The notes under the pieces were generated by a model that saw nothing but the letters and a program-made list of their open reading frames with translations, made no database searches and had not been told where the DNA came from. A stretch of 64,000 nt of DNA from Tyto alba (taxonomy: Eukaryota; Chordata; Aves; Strigiformes; Tytonidae). Positions within the stretch are counted from its first letter, which is position 1, and each line of letters begins with the position of its first letter. This document shows, piece after piece, positions 12,881 through 24,500 of this stretch. The stretch spans positions 2,286,501 to 2,350,500 of the forward strand of contig NW_024881313.1 of assembly GCF_018691265.1 (NCBI RefSeq), given 5' to 3'. The translations under genes and the position numbers were made by a program.

Positions 12881-15800
12881 TAGTTTCACTCCTATGTGAA
12901 CTTACCGACCTATCACCTACACCCCCACCTAATGCCAGCAGAAAAAATGGAAAGCTATTCAAAAAGGGCAGCAGTATAGAGACGAATAACGGTAGCTGTC
13001 TTTAGTTGTCTTCACACTGGCAAAGTGAATTTTTTTCACTGTCTTCTGCTGGGCCACTCAAACGCTACAAAACTTTATTTGGAGAGGAATAGGGCCAGCT
13101 GCCTCGGTTCACTCAAAGGGAAAAGAAGAATTACAGAGAGAACAGAAATAAGATGATCTTCCCCTGGCAGCACTGCATAAAGTGTTCTAGAGGAAACAGT
13201 TGCTTCATCCCTTCCCAATCTCTCACTGGTTATTACACTAAAATGCACCCCAGACAATCACTATCATAATGAGGTTAACAGATATGATAAATTCAGCAGA
13301 AGTGTTCTTTTTGATTGACTTTGTGGCTGTGAACTCCTAAATTCATCCTTCCCACACGTTACTCTGACTAATATTTTTTAGGGCTAATCTGAATATTCAT
13401 CGATACATTAAAAGCTTTTGTGAAATCCTTGAATTAAAATTGTGGCAATAAAAAGTAATATTATTTTGAAAACACCTTAGAGAGGGAGTTCCTTCTTTTT
13501 CTAGGACACCCCTCTGGTGAAGAAGCATGCTGCTACATCAGATCACCAGAGAAGAAAAGATTGTGCTCGAGCACAGAGGATCCTGTGTACATATTGCAGA
13601 GCCAAAGGGCAATTACTCTACTGCTGTCTGGCCCACACAAACATCGTATCAGGAAAAAAGACAATTTAAAACACATTTTTAATGCTGCAAGATGGAAAAA
13701 GAGTGCCATAAACAATTGGCACTATTCAGTGTATGATATTTCACTCATTTCAAATTGTCAGTATCCCTTTTAAGAGCCATAAAAGTCTTAACAGTTGTGC
13801 TGCTGTAGGGCTTACACTTAATTGTTGTGAAAAACAAGTGGGAGTCAGTGTAATGAAAGAGGTGCTCTTGCCCTCAAATTCCTTTAGGCACTAAATTAGA
13901 GTTCTCCAAAATAGGGCATGGATCAGAACTACCGTTTTCTGCTTACCAGGGGAACAGTCATTTTCGTCATAAACAAAAGCCAATGTGCGTTCTTTCACCT
14001 GTCCATGGGGATATTCTCTTATTAAATAAATTCTGGAAATATAAAAATGAAAGTGAAAACGAACAATCCCTTTTACATTTTTTTCTGTACCCTTGCTCCT
14101 AGCTTCCACCTATACTCTACCTGCACACTAGCAGCAGTGTGCACAGCCAGTTACCCTGATCAGTGCACGCTGAAGGAATCTTCGGCATGAAGAACTGAAC
14201 AGCTGGGAACACTGTTAATTATGTTCTAGGCTAGGGAAAGGACAGTATAAAATAACTATTGGCATAGCACGTTACTGTTTAGGAACAACAGCTTTAAGAT
14301 TTGAGGTTATTTTTAGAAAAAAAATAGCATAGTTATATGTGGAGAGGGCGTGAGGAATTAAAATTACTGAAGCAGCTGGACAGCAGAACAAGATGAAAAA
14401 AGCTGTCTGAGGTAAAGCTGCTCAAACTTTCAATCTGCTACTCTCCCGTTCTCAGTTTTGCAGGATGGGCAGCTGCTCTACCCTCTGTCTCCCACCAGTC
14501 CCACCGCCAGCGTGGCTGCCCGCCTTCCCCATCTTCTGGCTTTGCTTCTTTCTTCCCTTCTCTAGCTGCAGTCCCTTCCTTTTATCAAGTGTCAGCAGGC
14601 AGAGCGCCGGCCTGTCCCGCTGCACCGCATCATCCCCGTCACTTCCAAACTGGTTTGCAATATTTTTAAATAAATGGGCGAGGGAGAGAATTCTTAAAAA
14701 TTGCCCTTTCGGTGAGGATCACTGGCTACAAAGCACTAAGCACATATTGCTATGAGGGTTAAATGCTCTTTTAATCATAGCTGCTTTTTTTATTTTATGG
14801 AAGTATGGCTATGACATTAGCCTCATGCATGTACATCCAACCCGGGCTGGCAAGCAGTCAGCATGCAGGCGCTTTCAGCAGCATAACTAAAGACAGAATT
14901 AGTCTCATAGCAAGTTTCAAGTATCAAAATTGAATTGTACAACTTGAATACAAAAAGACTAACCTTTTTCAACAATATTTTTATTTAAAGAATTGTCACT
15001 TTCAGCAGAGGAACAGATTTTGCTTAAACAAAAAGAAAAAAAAAAAAATCAAACAAATTTTTTCCCAAACTTATAATTTCTAAGTAAAGATAGGACCATC
15101 TGCCCACTTACACCAGCTGGGTGTCTGGCCATGAATGTCTGATATTTCATGCCAAATTGAGTAGTTATCAATGGTTTATTATTTATTTATTAAAAAAAAT
15201 TATATCTATATATCTATATATCTCAATCCAGAGTCAGTTGATTTGTATACCTTGCAATCCCGTGTTTCCCTTGCTACGTTTTTAATGCACCTGGTTGCTG
15301 TGCTGGCCCCCAATGCAAAGCCTAATGAAGTCCCACCACTTCCAGTGGAACTCTAAGCAAATGCTACCCTGGGAATCAGACTGTAGTTTTCAAAAGCACA
15401 CAAATGTTCATTTATCAAAATAATAACATCAACTGCTATTTGAGTGCTTTATTTATGTATCATATTTAAGTGGCTAATCGGAAGTAATAGCTTATTATTA
15501 AATACAAATGGTTTCTTATTTACATAAATAAGGCTTATCTTACTTCTCTTGGCAGTTTTGGCTTCCTTGCTAGCCATCACAGACTGTATTGGCAACCAGA
15601 GTACCTCCACTGGTCTTGCCAGCTTAAGTGGAAATAAATCTGATCTTTATTTTTAAATTGCAGTTTAATATTGCCGAAATACACAAGATTGATTTGAAAA
15701 ATTGGGTTTTTATTCCCATTTTTTTTCTCAGACCAGCCTTTCCTACACAGCTTGGAGTTTCACGGCTTAGTTCCATTGCCGTGTTCACTGATTGTAATTT

Positions 15801-15955
15801 GATCTCATTGCTGCTGTTCCTCGGCACATTGGTGGTACACAGTCACTGGAATTGTAAAAATTAAAGATTTCATCCCTTGCCAGTGCAGAATTACTATTTA
15901 TTTAGTTTGGGGTCTATTTTAATTTTGACTCATTTGGGGACTTTATTCAATACAC
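12881..15955. other. Non-coding sequence with CNE-like and GC-richer patches
   Basis: No supported gene. Contents: a stretch at about 13,290-13,470 with balanced composition and homeodomain-like words (TAAT, a 'gaatattcatcgatacatta' core); a locally GC-richer patch at 14,460-14,640, open for 96 codons on the + strand but without a recognisable domain or splice sites; a TATATC microsatellite at about 15,198-15,227; and a low-complexity-free segment at 15,420-15,860 rich in TAAT and AT-box words. The conserved-element reading is only an impression of texture. Confidence 0.4.
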
Positions 15956-15958
15956 TAA

Positions 15959-16152
15959 GGGTTTGCCTAAACAGGGACACTCAGGAAAGTTAATCCAAAG
16001 TAATTAAAACAGTGAATTTAAAGTGGATTAGTTAAACCACATTAAACCCCAGTGTGGACTGGGGTTTAATGTGGTTTAACTAATCCACTTTAAATTCATA
16101 CCTTTAGTTAATTTGGATTAATTTTCCTGAGTGTCTCTGTTTAGACAAGCCC
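15959..16152. repeat. Palindromic MITE, Harbinger-like
   Basis: The whole 194-base unit is an inverted repeat. The inner arms (16,013-16,053 and 16,058-16,098) are 41 bases, perfectly complementary, separated by a four-base GTGG loop. The outer arms match less perfectly, with 'gggtttgcctaaacaggga' at the left end against the complement of 'tctctgtttagacaagccc' at the right. Both ends are flanked by TAA (15,956-15,958 and 16,153-16,155), which fits the TWA target-site duplication of PIF/Harbinger elements. There is no coding sequence, so it is a non-autonomous foldback element. A transposon palindrome is well supported. The superfamily rests on the three-base duplication and GGG ends, and a hAT relative is the alternative. 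Confidence 0.75.
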
Positions 16153-16155
16153 TAA

Positions 16156-16306
16156 AGCCCCAATCCTGTAAACAATTTATGCACACGAGTATTTGTATGT
16201 GATGCACTTAATTAGCCTCGATTCAGGAACACACTTAAGCCCTGCTGAAATCAATGGAACTTAAGTGTCAATGGGTGGCTTTGCCCAAATTGGGACCAAA
16301 AGCACC
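16156..16306. repeat. Possible old sauropsid interspersed repeat
   Basis: Directly abutting the MITE, this segment begins 'gccccaatcctgtaaacaa', continues with 'tcaggaacacacttaagcc' and 'ctgctgaaatcaatggaac', and ends 'gcccaaattgggacc'. These phrases ('aatcctg', 'gaaatcaatggaacttaag') are those of a widespread old repeat I have seen in turtle and bird DNA, but I cannot give a family name. The copy is diverged and has no coding capacity. Confidence 0.4.
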
Positions 16307-19179
16307 ATGTGCAAAAATGTTGCCCTGGACACTCATATTCACAGGAATCACTCTGTATTTTTGGATCTCTTAGAAGGAACTTTTTCTGATACCCAGTTGA
16401 TTTTTGTTTTGTCCTTCTGCATTACACCTCTGTGTAGCCTTGCTCCGCTCTGACCAGTTTTTCCATCTCTCTGGGCACTGATGTAACAGCTCCGTGGTAC
16501 GTCAGACTACGCTGACACGACTCTCTCTGCTGATGCACTGCGTGCTTCATGACCAGGAGGTTGGTGTCTTTACCCTTTTCAGAAGAAGCCTCACCTGTGG
16601 CAAGTTTTAGCTGAGCTAGCCTGGAGCACATGGTTCTTTTTATCCTTTCCAGCAGTAGTTCATCCGTCTAACTCACTCCATTCTGCTCAATTCCTTTAAA
16701 AATTTTCAGAGTGCACTAAGTAGCAGCCTTTTGTCAAACTTACGTGATGAATTTCATCATTTGGAACATATCTGCCAGGATGTCAAGCTATGTATTTTAC
16801 TAAGAAAGCATGAGATGTTTGGTTTCCTATTGGAAAAAAGATTGCATTTTTTTTCTTAGGTATTTGGGAAGTGTAAATAGTAAAAGGAGAATTACAATGA
16901 ATCCTATCACTTGACATAGAGGTTCACCGAGAGCTTACCTAAACTCTGCTAAAACCAAGAATTTTAAAATTATTTAAGACCCATTTCAGTTAAAGTGTGA
17001 ATGCCCATGGCCAAGCCATACTGTAATTCAGAAGCAAATTTTTTTTTTTTTTTACTTTTTTCCACAAGAAGGCTTAGATGGAGAATGAAAAAGACAGAAC
17101 AAAACTTGTATTTTTTTTTAATGATTGGTAAATATTTAAAAATAAGGTACAAAAGCAGAACTTGAGAATGACTGAATATGGAAACCTCAAGCCGACAAAT
17201 GATGTCAAACAGACCCTACTGGAAGAACATTCCTCAAGTTAAAAATCAATGCAACTTTGTTCTTAATGGGTATAGAATATATCTCATTATAGGGTCTAGA
17301 AATGCTAGAAGCACTCTACAAGTATTTCTTAGTTTCTCTATGGGAATACAGCTGATACAGAAGCAGAGCTGCTTTAGACTCACAGGAGAAGCTGCAATCA
17401 GAACTTTCCTGAAATTGTTTTCAGGTTCCTGAGATTCAAAAATTTCCTGGATTAGAGGTCAAGTATGACATTAAAAAAAGATACTGTTACAATTTAAAAC
17501 ACAATTTCTGTATGTATATTTATGCATTTGTATATACAATCATACATATACTCTGTATATAATTCACATAAATATATATTAACAATCTGTGGAAATACGT
17601 ATATTGTTTGCGTGCATGAGTTAACTAAGACAAAGAGTCAAGATTTTTTACTTTATCTTTTATTAAACTGGCAAGTCAGTATTTTTTAAAAATAGATTAA
17701 ATCCTGCTAACTAGTTCATACGCAGATCATAGCTTTACTCTAGAGTTGATCACTAAATTGGACTTTCCCCCCTTACCAAAGGATTGCCAATTAGAATGTA
17801 TTTCTAGATACTTTACTGGGTAAAACCTGGAAGGAATGAATAAAAAAGTCAGCATCTTCCACTTTTCTTACTCTTATATTGGCTTCCACCATCACAGGTG
17901 CGCAAGCAACGTATGCATTTTTTTGCTGTGGATACCAGTTACATTTGAGATTTTAAGAACTTGTGTACAATTTAGCTAGATTACAAACTATTTAAATGAA
18001 CAATGAAACTAACAATGTAACGAAATATAAACCAAGATTTTCCACAATTCCAATGTACAGCCAAGTAAAATTTTTAAAATATTTCTAACACTAAGAATAT
18101 TTTGGTCAACACCTAATATAAGAAACACTGTTTTCTTCATCTATACAAAGCTTACACATCTTTACTTGTGACTCTGCAGTAGGACATATTTTGAACATAA
18201 ACCGAGACGGTCTAACAGTATGTTCCTAACACCCCAAACTTGCAGATACAGAAATTAATAACATTTGGAATTTATTTTTCCATTTTTTGTTGTGGAAGTA
18301 AATGGGATTCAACTCCTTGTAATGTTTTAATTTTGGAGCGGAACCTCCATTCATGCTTAAAATGGCATTTTAAGTGATGCGATGAGCCTAACAATTGATT
18401 GCCAATGAAACAATAAACTACTTTTGGCAGATTCTGCTGCTGTTTTTCCTGCTGGCTTTTGTTCTAGGTTTTATTTTCCACAGGAAAATTTTCATATTGA
18501 GAATACCGAGAGGGCCAAATCTTTTAAGACATCCCCTAAGTGCACACGCAATTAGATATCCTATGCTCATATAATTACTCCAGTAGTTATTTAGACAACT
18601 CACAATTGCCTGATTTGAGTACACAGTGGGAGTATGTGCCAAAGGCAGGTGCATACTTTTTTTTTTTTTTAACAGTAGCACAAATACACAGGTTTATAAA
18701 GAAAAGATTTTGATACTTTCAGCAAAATTTGTACTTAGTGAATCCTGCCTATACACCTGTATCTTCAACACATAATGTGCTATAATTCTTTACACTGCCA
18801 TTTCATCTCCCAGGTACCTGCCACTGTCGCACGTGTTATCTAATATGCACTGTATTCCAAAAGTAGAAAATACACATTTCCATGTATTTATAGTGGACAG
18901 GTCACTGTGATATACACAGACTGACTGTAGATGGCTGTATGATTTCTAAATCAAACGCTGTGCCCTGTACTGAACAAAATTATCATCACTGAACCGTATG
19001 AAGTATTCAAAAGATGGTATTACTAGACAAGAATTACATGCTTGACTGCTTTACTTTTTTAATATCAAGACCTTCTCTAACACAAAATAAATGTAAGGAG
19101 GGAAACAGAAAATCATGATTTCAAACAGAAGATGATCTGTTTGAAATTAACGGATATATGTACATGCAAGGAAATTCTC

Positions 19180-19222
<43 letters not shown>

Positions 19223-20079
19223 TCCTGGGCTTTTTTCTTTTAAATCTACCAACATTTAACTTTAAATGGCTCTTTCTACTTAAAACATTCTGTTGTAGCA
19301 AGAAATTTAAATGCATTGCTGTAAAACACTATCATCAGCAGGCCGGAACCTACTTTGGTCTCTCTTTTCTTAATCAAACATCTGGGAATCAAAAACATCT
19401 GTAGACTGACATGGAGTTAAGACTTCCTCTCTCTTTGGTGAAACCACATAGATGGGCTGATTATCTTGCCCTGAAATGTCTCAAAAAGCAAAAAAGTTCC
19501 TTTCTGGAAATCAGAGGAATTATAAGAAATGTCTTCAGAGATAAGATACAATACATTCATTGTGTAATTATTACTAAGCTTACAAAGTTTTATTCCTGCT
19601 TCACATTTCTAGGTATATCTAACATTGATCAATCCTTCCTACATTGTCCCAGAGCACGATCAAATATTCAAATAGTGCCAGTTTTAGGCTCGTTTTTCCA
19701 ACACTTGGGTTCAAACAATAACTCTGCTTCGGCTAGTATGGATGATAGAGTATGTCTCTAGTTTATCCTTTCTGTCTTGTACCGGAGTCGCCAAAGGAGA
19801 GCTTGGATACCTTGTGCATTGCTGGGCATAATTAAAAATTAAATTCTTACAAAAAGCAACCTAGTACACATTGTGCATCGCTTCATCTTCGACTGGTTGC
19901 CACGAATATAAAACTTGCACTTTTTCTTGCAAGTAAAATGAACTCCCCATTACCAAGTGGTCCTCTGCAATAGTTCCTTCAGGACTTTTAATGAAGGGCC
20001 AATGCCAAGCAAACGGCAGATTTCCCAGATTTCCCCAAACTTAAGGAAGCCAATGTTTTTGATTAAGCTGATCTCAAAC
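16307..20079. other. Non-coding sequence upstream of the CpG island
   Basis: No supported gene. The region is AT-rich, with T runs near 17,040, 17,112 and 18,657 and a very AT-rich segment of TATA/CATA words at about 17,505-17,590. A stretch at about 18,250-18,430 contains 'acaattgattgccaatgaaac', resembling clustered homeodomain/PBX-type sites. This is suggestive only. Open frames near 19,132-19,404 and 19,411-19,761 have no domain I recognise, and the first runs through a poly-T tract. Confidence 0.5.
19185..19221. repeat. 37-base poly-T tract
   Basis: An uninterrupted run of T on the + strand about 0.9 kb upstream of the CpG island. Its length is prone to slippage and assembly error. There is no adjacent retrotransposon body that would make it an A tail. 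Confidence 0.95.
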
Positions 20080-20411
20080 GCGTGCCAAGCCGGCCTTGCC
20101 AATCCAAGCGTTGGCCTCAGGTGAACCGCTACCAGGTCGTAGGAAAAGGCGCTCCGAGGGTTTATTCCATTTCGCATTTCGGGTGCCCAGCGCCCCCGAG
20201 GCGCCGGCACCCACCCCTCGCCCCCGCAGGGTGCCAGCCGGGGCCTGGGCCGGGGGGGCCCGGCCACACGCAGCCTGGCCTGGTCCCTTTTCAGGACGCA
20301 TCTCCTCCTCCCTCAAGGAAAGTTTCCCAACCCCTCTGAACCCGGCCAGTCACTCCCTGGGAGGAATGTTGCCGTTTCACGTTAAATTACCTCACTTTAA
20401 GCTGCTTCCCG

Positions 20412-20428
20412 CCCCCCCCCCCCCCCCC
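20412..20428. repeat. C17 homopolymer in CpG island
   Basis: Seventeen consecutive C residues on the + strand, a possible G-quadruplex or i-motif former. The exact length may be unreliable. Confidence 0.9.
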
Positions 20429-20538
20429 GCCTTGCGTGACTGTAGCTACGCTCTGTGTACGCCTTATGTAAATAAAAGCGCGTCGGGCTTCCTCAGAGGG
20501 TAAAAGGCCCCGAACAAACAGAAAACCTCCCGCTTTCC

Positions 20539-20565
20539 AAAAAAAAAAAAAAAAAAAAAAAAAAA
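20539..20565. repeat. A27 homopolymer in CpG island
   Basis: Twenty-seven consecutive A residues embedded in otherwise GC-rich DNA. It has no element body attached, so it looks like a simple expansion. It gives poly-Phe in the minus-strand frames. Confidence 0.9.
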
Positions 20566-20825
20566 TCTCGGGGGCCTTTCGCCGTTGCCTCGCGGAGCCG
20601 GCGGCAGCCGAGCTGCGCCCCACAGCCCGCAACGAGCGGGAGCCCCGGCCCTGCCCTTCTTCCCCTTCCAACCCCCGCGCCCGCCCGGCTCCCTGCGGCG
20701 CCCACAGCTCCGCGCCCGCGGAGAGCTGGGTGCAGGCGCGGCGCCGCCGGCTGCGTGGGCTACCGCGGCCTCCCGGCGCGGCGGGCGCCTGCGCGGCGGG
20801 AGCCAGGGGTGGTTGGGATGTTTTC

Positions 20826-20881
20826 TTTTTTTTTTTTTTTTTTTTTTTTTTATTTTTTTTTTTTTGGGAGGAGGGGGGGGG
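20826..20881. repeat. T-tract followed by G-tract in CpG island
   Basis: A 40-base T tract broken by a single A at 20,852 is followed at once by a G-rich stretch with nine consecutive Gs (20,873-20,881). It is strongly strand-asymmetric simple sequence inside the presumed promoter. Confidence 0.9.
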
Positions 20882-21030
20882 TGGGGGCGGTGCCATCACG
20901 CGTCTCGGCGGGCGGGCAGGGAGCCCTTCCCCTTCCCTTCTCTTCGCTTCCCCGGGCCTCCCCCACCGCCTCCCCCTGCCCCGCGTCCCTCGCAGGGCGC
21001 TGGGCCGGCGCGGGGGGCTGCGTGCCGCGC

Positions 21031-21114
21031 AGGGAGGGAGGGAGGGAGGGAGGGAAGAAGCGAGGGAGGGAGGGAAGGAAGGAAGGAAGGAGGCGGGGAG
21101 GGAGAGAGAGAGAG
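21031..21114 (+). repeat. GGGA/GGAA purine tract, possible G-quadruplex
   Basis: About 84 bases of imperfect tandem GGGA grading into GGAA and GA repeats. The first part has six closely spaced GGG runs, enough for an intramolecular G-quadruplex on the + strand (DNA, or RNA if transcribed rightward). It lies 17-100 bases before the ATG at 21,131 and just before the candidate splice donor, so it would sit in the 5' UTR of a rightward transcript. Confidence 0.85.
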
Positions 21115-21130
21115 GCTGAGCCAGATCTTC

Positions 21131-21158
21131 ATGCCACTGCAGGCAGCAGCAGCAGCAG
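21131..21158 (+). other. Candidate end of first exon with splice donor
   Basis: An ATG at 21,131 opens a short frame, MPLQ followed by five Ala codons from a (GCA)n run. It ends in CAG|GTAAAA at 21,158/21,159, a good match to a vertebrate splice donor. The frame is also open upstream, so the ATG is not proven to be the start, and the exon may be entirely 5' UTR. No downstream exon could be matched to it with confidence, and the peptide is too short to name the gene. Confidence 0.3.
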
Positions 21159-21475
21159 GTAAAAACCAGCCCCAGAGCATCTGCTCCCCTTAACCCGCTT
21201 GCCCCCCTCCCCGCCGGCCGCCCCCCGCCCCAACCCCGCCGAGGCGTTTTCCCCGGCGGCGGCGGCGCCGCCCGGTCCCGCCGCCCCGGCCGTCGGCGGG
21301 CAGCCGCAGGGCCGCCGAGGCCTGCGCGCTCCGCGGCCTCCTCCCGCCCCTTCCCGCGGGGCGGCCCGCCGCTCCCCGGCGGGGCCTCTGCAGCCAGCGC
21401 CTCCCTTCTGGAGCTGAGCGCAGGGAGGGAGGAGGAGGCAGTTTTGTCACAAGATTTCCCCCTCTTGTTGGTGGC

Positions 21476-21536
21476 TTTTTTTTTGTTGTTGTTGTTTTTT
21501 TGTTTGTGCTTTTTTTTTGTTTTGTTTTGTTTTTTT
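21476..21536. repeat. T/TTG/TTTTG simple repeat
   Basis: Low-complexity T-rich sequence with (TTG)n and (TTTTG)n units immediately 3' of the CpG island. A second T run lies near 21,585. Confidence 0.9.
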
Positions 21537-24500
21537 ACATTGTTGTTGGTTCTGGTGGCTGATGAGGGAAGTTGAGGTCTTCATATTTTTTTTTTTTTTC
21601 TCCCTCCAGGCCATGAAAAAGACTTTTTAGAAGAAGCTTGGTTTCCCTCTACTTTCCCTGCCCCAGAGCCTCTCCTCCTCCCTGTTCTCACCTATCTGAC
21701 TCAGTCTGTGCTACCTGTCCAGTTTATTGCCATCAGTGGTAGATGTTTAACTGTCACACTTGTTTTTCTTTAGGATGCAGGAGTTCAAGTGGTGTACAAC
21801 TCTGGATTTCAGTGCAAGGGCTGCAATTAGTACATTTTAGGTGTTTGAGAGTTTTATACTCTTAATGTACCGTACCCATCAGTAGTTTAGTTTAGCAACA
21901 TGCCCTATAGTATTTACGCTTTATGGTGTGCTTTTAAATATTAGTTGTTCCATCATATTGGCATAACATTGCTTTTTAGCACATATGCATGAAAGTGGTA
22001 TATATTTGAAAGAATCATGTTCCAAAATGTACTGGAATGGGACTTGGGAGACAAGAATACCCTTCTAGTTCTGCCACTCAGCTCCACAGCATCTATGCAC
22101 TGCTTTATTCTCAGTAATCCTGCTTACCTTCCCTTACAAAGCCCTCTGAAACTTGGTTAAAACTCACCACATGAGAGAAGTATTTATTTTCAAACCAATG
22201 AAACTTCATTAAAGTTGTTATTTGTCAGTTCTGTTACTTGCCACACACTAATTCAGCTATGTACTGATCATACCTCCCCCATGAAAACTAAAGCTTCCAA
22301 AATGTATTCCGAATAAATGTGGGCTGATTGTTGGGATTGAAAATATTTGAAGGTCATGAAACATACAGTTAAATTAATCCTAGATCCCACCTCTCCCTGA
22401 ATCATCATCCACTGTTACATTTGCAACTTGCAGGTTAAAATACTGTAAGATCTAAAATGGCAATAAGAAATATACATTGTTTGTGGATGATAATGATTTG
22501 TGTTTTTGAAACCAGTCCTTTTTTGGTAAATGTAATCATTGTCTGAGTTAATTGTGAATTAGCAGCTGTCAAACTTCTTATTTATTGACACACGTGACCC
22601 ATATACAGCCTAAATGCTGTTATCCTAGAAGTCGTGTATATATACAGCAGTAGAGACTGCTGGAGTTGTTACATTTAAGGTTGTGTTGTAATACATTCAG
22701 AAGGTTAGGTAAACACAGATTTAGACACAGCCTGCTCCAAAGAAATTGCTGAGTTTTTAAACTTCTGGTATATTTCCTTACTTGAAGTTCCTAACTCTGC
22801 TGCTGAGCCAACAACAGGAGCTTAGTCTTGTATGAGCTGTGAACCTACATGATGAACTTCAGTTCATAACAAAGTATGAGACTGTGAGCAATTATTATTT
22901 TTACATATATGTGCGTACTGGGAAGAGGATGCATTTTTTACCTCTAAATTTTATGATGGCTTCATGATACAGGTACTACAGATATAGTAAACTCCTCTGA
23001 AAACTGAACATTGCAAAAGACAGTAATGGCATCCTTTTGTTAGTGAGATGACAAGCATCTGTTCTCCAGCTTTGTCAATGGGAAGGTGACTAAATAAGGC
23101 TTGTACTGGTAGCTTTGTTCAACGATTAATTAAACAGATGAGATTCTTGCATGTTTCAATTCCACCTCAGAAATCTGAAGAAAGCCTCAAACTTGATTTG
23201 TTACAAATAGTTTTTCAGTTTCTGATTCAGTACTAGAAGAGCTCACTTGTCACATAGAAAGACTTCAGAGCTTTACTTAAAATACTTTGCCACCTGCGAG
23301 AGTGGAGCTTACCTTTCAGGAATGTAAGTGGAAACATTCCTCAGAGTTTTCCTTCTTTATGTTACAGTGATGGCCTTACTCAAGCATTGTCCTTTTTTTT
23401 TTTTGTTTGCCCTTGCATCTTTTGGACTTTGGTACCTCATTTTAATGTGCAAGAAAAATGTGATTTGGTGGAAACGTGTTATACATGCTCTGCCTGCCTA
23501 TGATTTACGCTAATGTTGAAATCATCTTTGCTGTCTCTGGGTTGTTGTTGCTATTATAACTTAATTTTTCACTGGAGAAGGGCTGTGCAAAGAACTGTTT
23601 TACACTTTGCCCTGAAAGGAATTCTGTTGACAAAGTCTAAGAAAGTTTACTTTGTGCTCCATCCTTTGGAGTTTTATCTTAAACTGTTAGGTATCCGGCT
23701 GTAATTGACAACAGCTGTTGCTGAGAATTGTGGAGGACAGACAGTTTCAAAGATAATCAGTTCCTAGTCCATCTGAGGCTTTCTTGATTAGCACGTGTAA
23801 GAGCATTTTGGATCAGGAGTCGGTGATGTCTGCAGAGTGCAAATGTGTTAAGTTACCTAAACTGTTTGACTTAGACTCGAGACTGCTCCGTAGTAAATAA
23901 GCTATAGGTTTTGTGTGCTTTTTCTTCTAGCCCGGGAAAGTGCCCAAAGCAGTTCAGCCTGGAGTCTGGCAAAACACAGATCTCTGGCTGAGTTGTGCTC
24001 TCAGAGGAAGAGGGCTGTTAAATGTGATAGGAGTTGCTTGCCTGTGTTTGGTTGTTACCTTAGTGAGGCTTAAACTCTCTCTTTTTGACCTCCAAGAGAA
24101 GGGACATAGCTGTTACCATTTGCAGTTTTTAGGAAGACTGCTACTGTGGTCTGTGTTTTACTTAAGAATGTTTTTATCAGTTGTCTAAATGTCAGATTTT
24201 TTTTCTGATGTCGCAGCTTTTGTCATCAACGACTTCTAAAAAAAGGACTTGAAACCGATGCATAGTTTGAGGTCCCTGTCATATTGGATAACATAATCTG
24301 ATAATTCATATGCTTTTTATTGATGTTAAATAGAAAAGAGCGTGATGACTCTGAGTCTTATGGGACTGTGTGTGTGACAGTCTTTCAGGAGAAATGGTTG
24401 ACCATATTTATACTTTGAGAGTTGAGATAAGAAGCAAGAGCCAAGCAGGAGCAGTTAGTCAAGCGGCATCCAGACCTTGGAGATGAACATTCAACACTTA

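Larger units (their letters stand above)
20080..21450 (+). promoter_or_regulatory. CpG island, probable promoter and first exon
   Basis: Sequence changes abruptly from AT-rich to strongly GC-rich with many CpG dinucleotides, then returns to AT-rich just after 21,450. It contains GC-box-like words, an AT word 'aaataaaagcgcg' near 20,470 that could act as a weak TATA element, long homopolymer tracts and a GGGA tract. CpG islands of this size in birds normally mark promoters. Rightward orientation is inferred from the good splice donor at 21,159 and from the T-over-A and G-over-C bias downstream. A divergent transcript to the left cannot be excluded. Several long open frames (up to 202 codons) run through the island, but they consist of Pro/Ala/Gly/Arg-rich and homopolymer translation and are artefacts of GC content. 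The gene is not identifiable from this window. Confidence 0.8.

Noticed and set aside
14465..14755. 96-codon frame over a GC-richer patch
   Set aside because: The N-terminal half is Pro/Ser/Phe-rich with a hydrophobic run that imitates a signal or membrane segment, but there is no family match and no gene structure around it.
19132..19404. 90-codon frame through the poly-T tract
   Set aside because: It is open only because poly-T lacks stops.
20387..20899. 170-codon open frame on - strand in the CpG island
   Set aside because: It consists of poly-Lys, poly-Phe and poly-Pro from homopolymers. No domain.
20585..21193. 202-codon open frame on + strand through the CpG island
   Set aside because: The translation is low-complexity Pro/Ala/Gly/Arg plus poly-Phe from a T run and Glu/Gly/Arg from the GGGA tract. 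Overlapping frames on both strands are also open, as expected of stop-poor GC-rich DNA.
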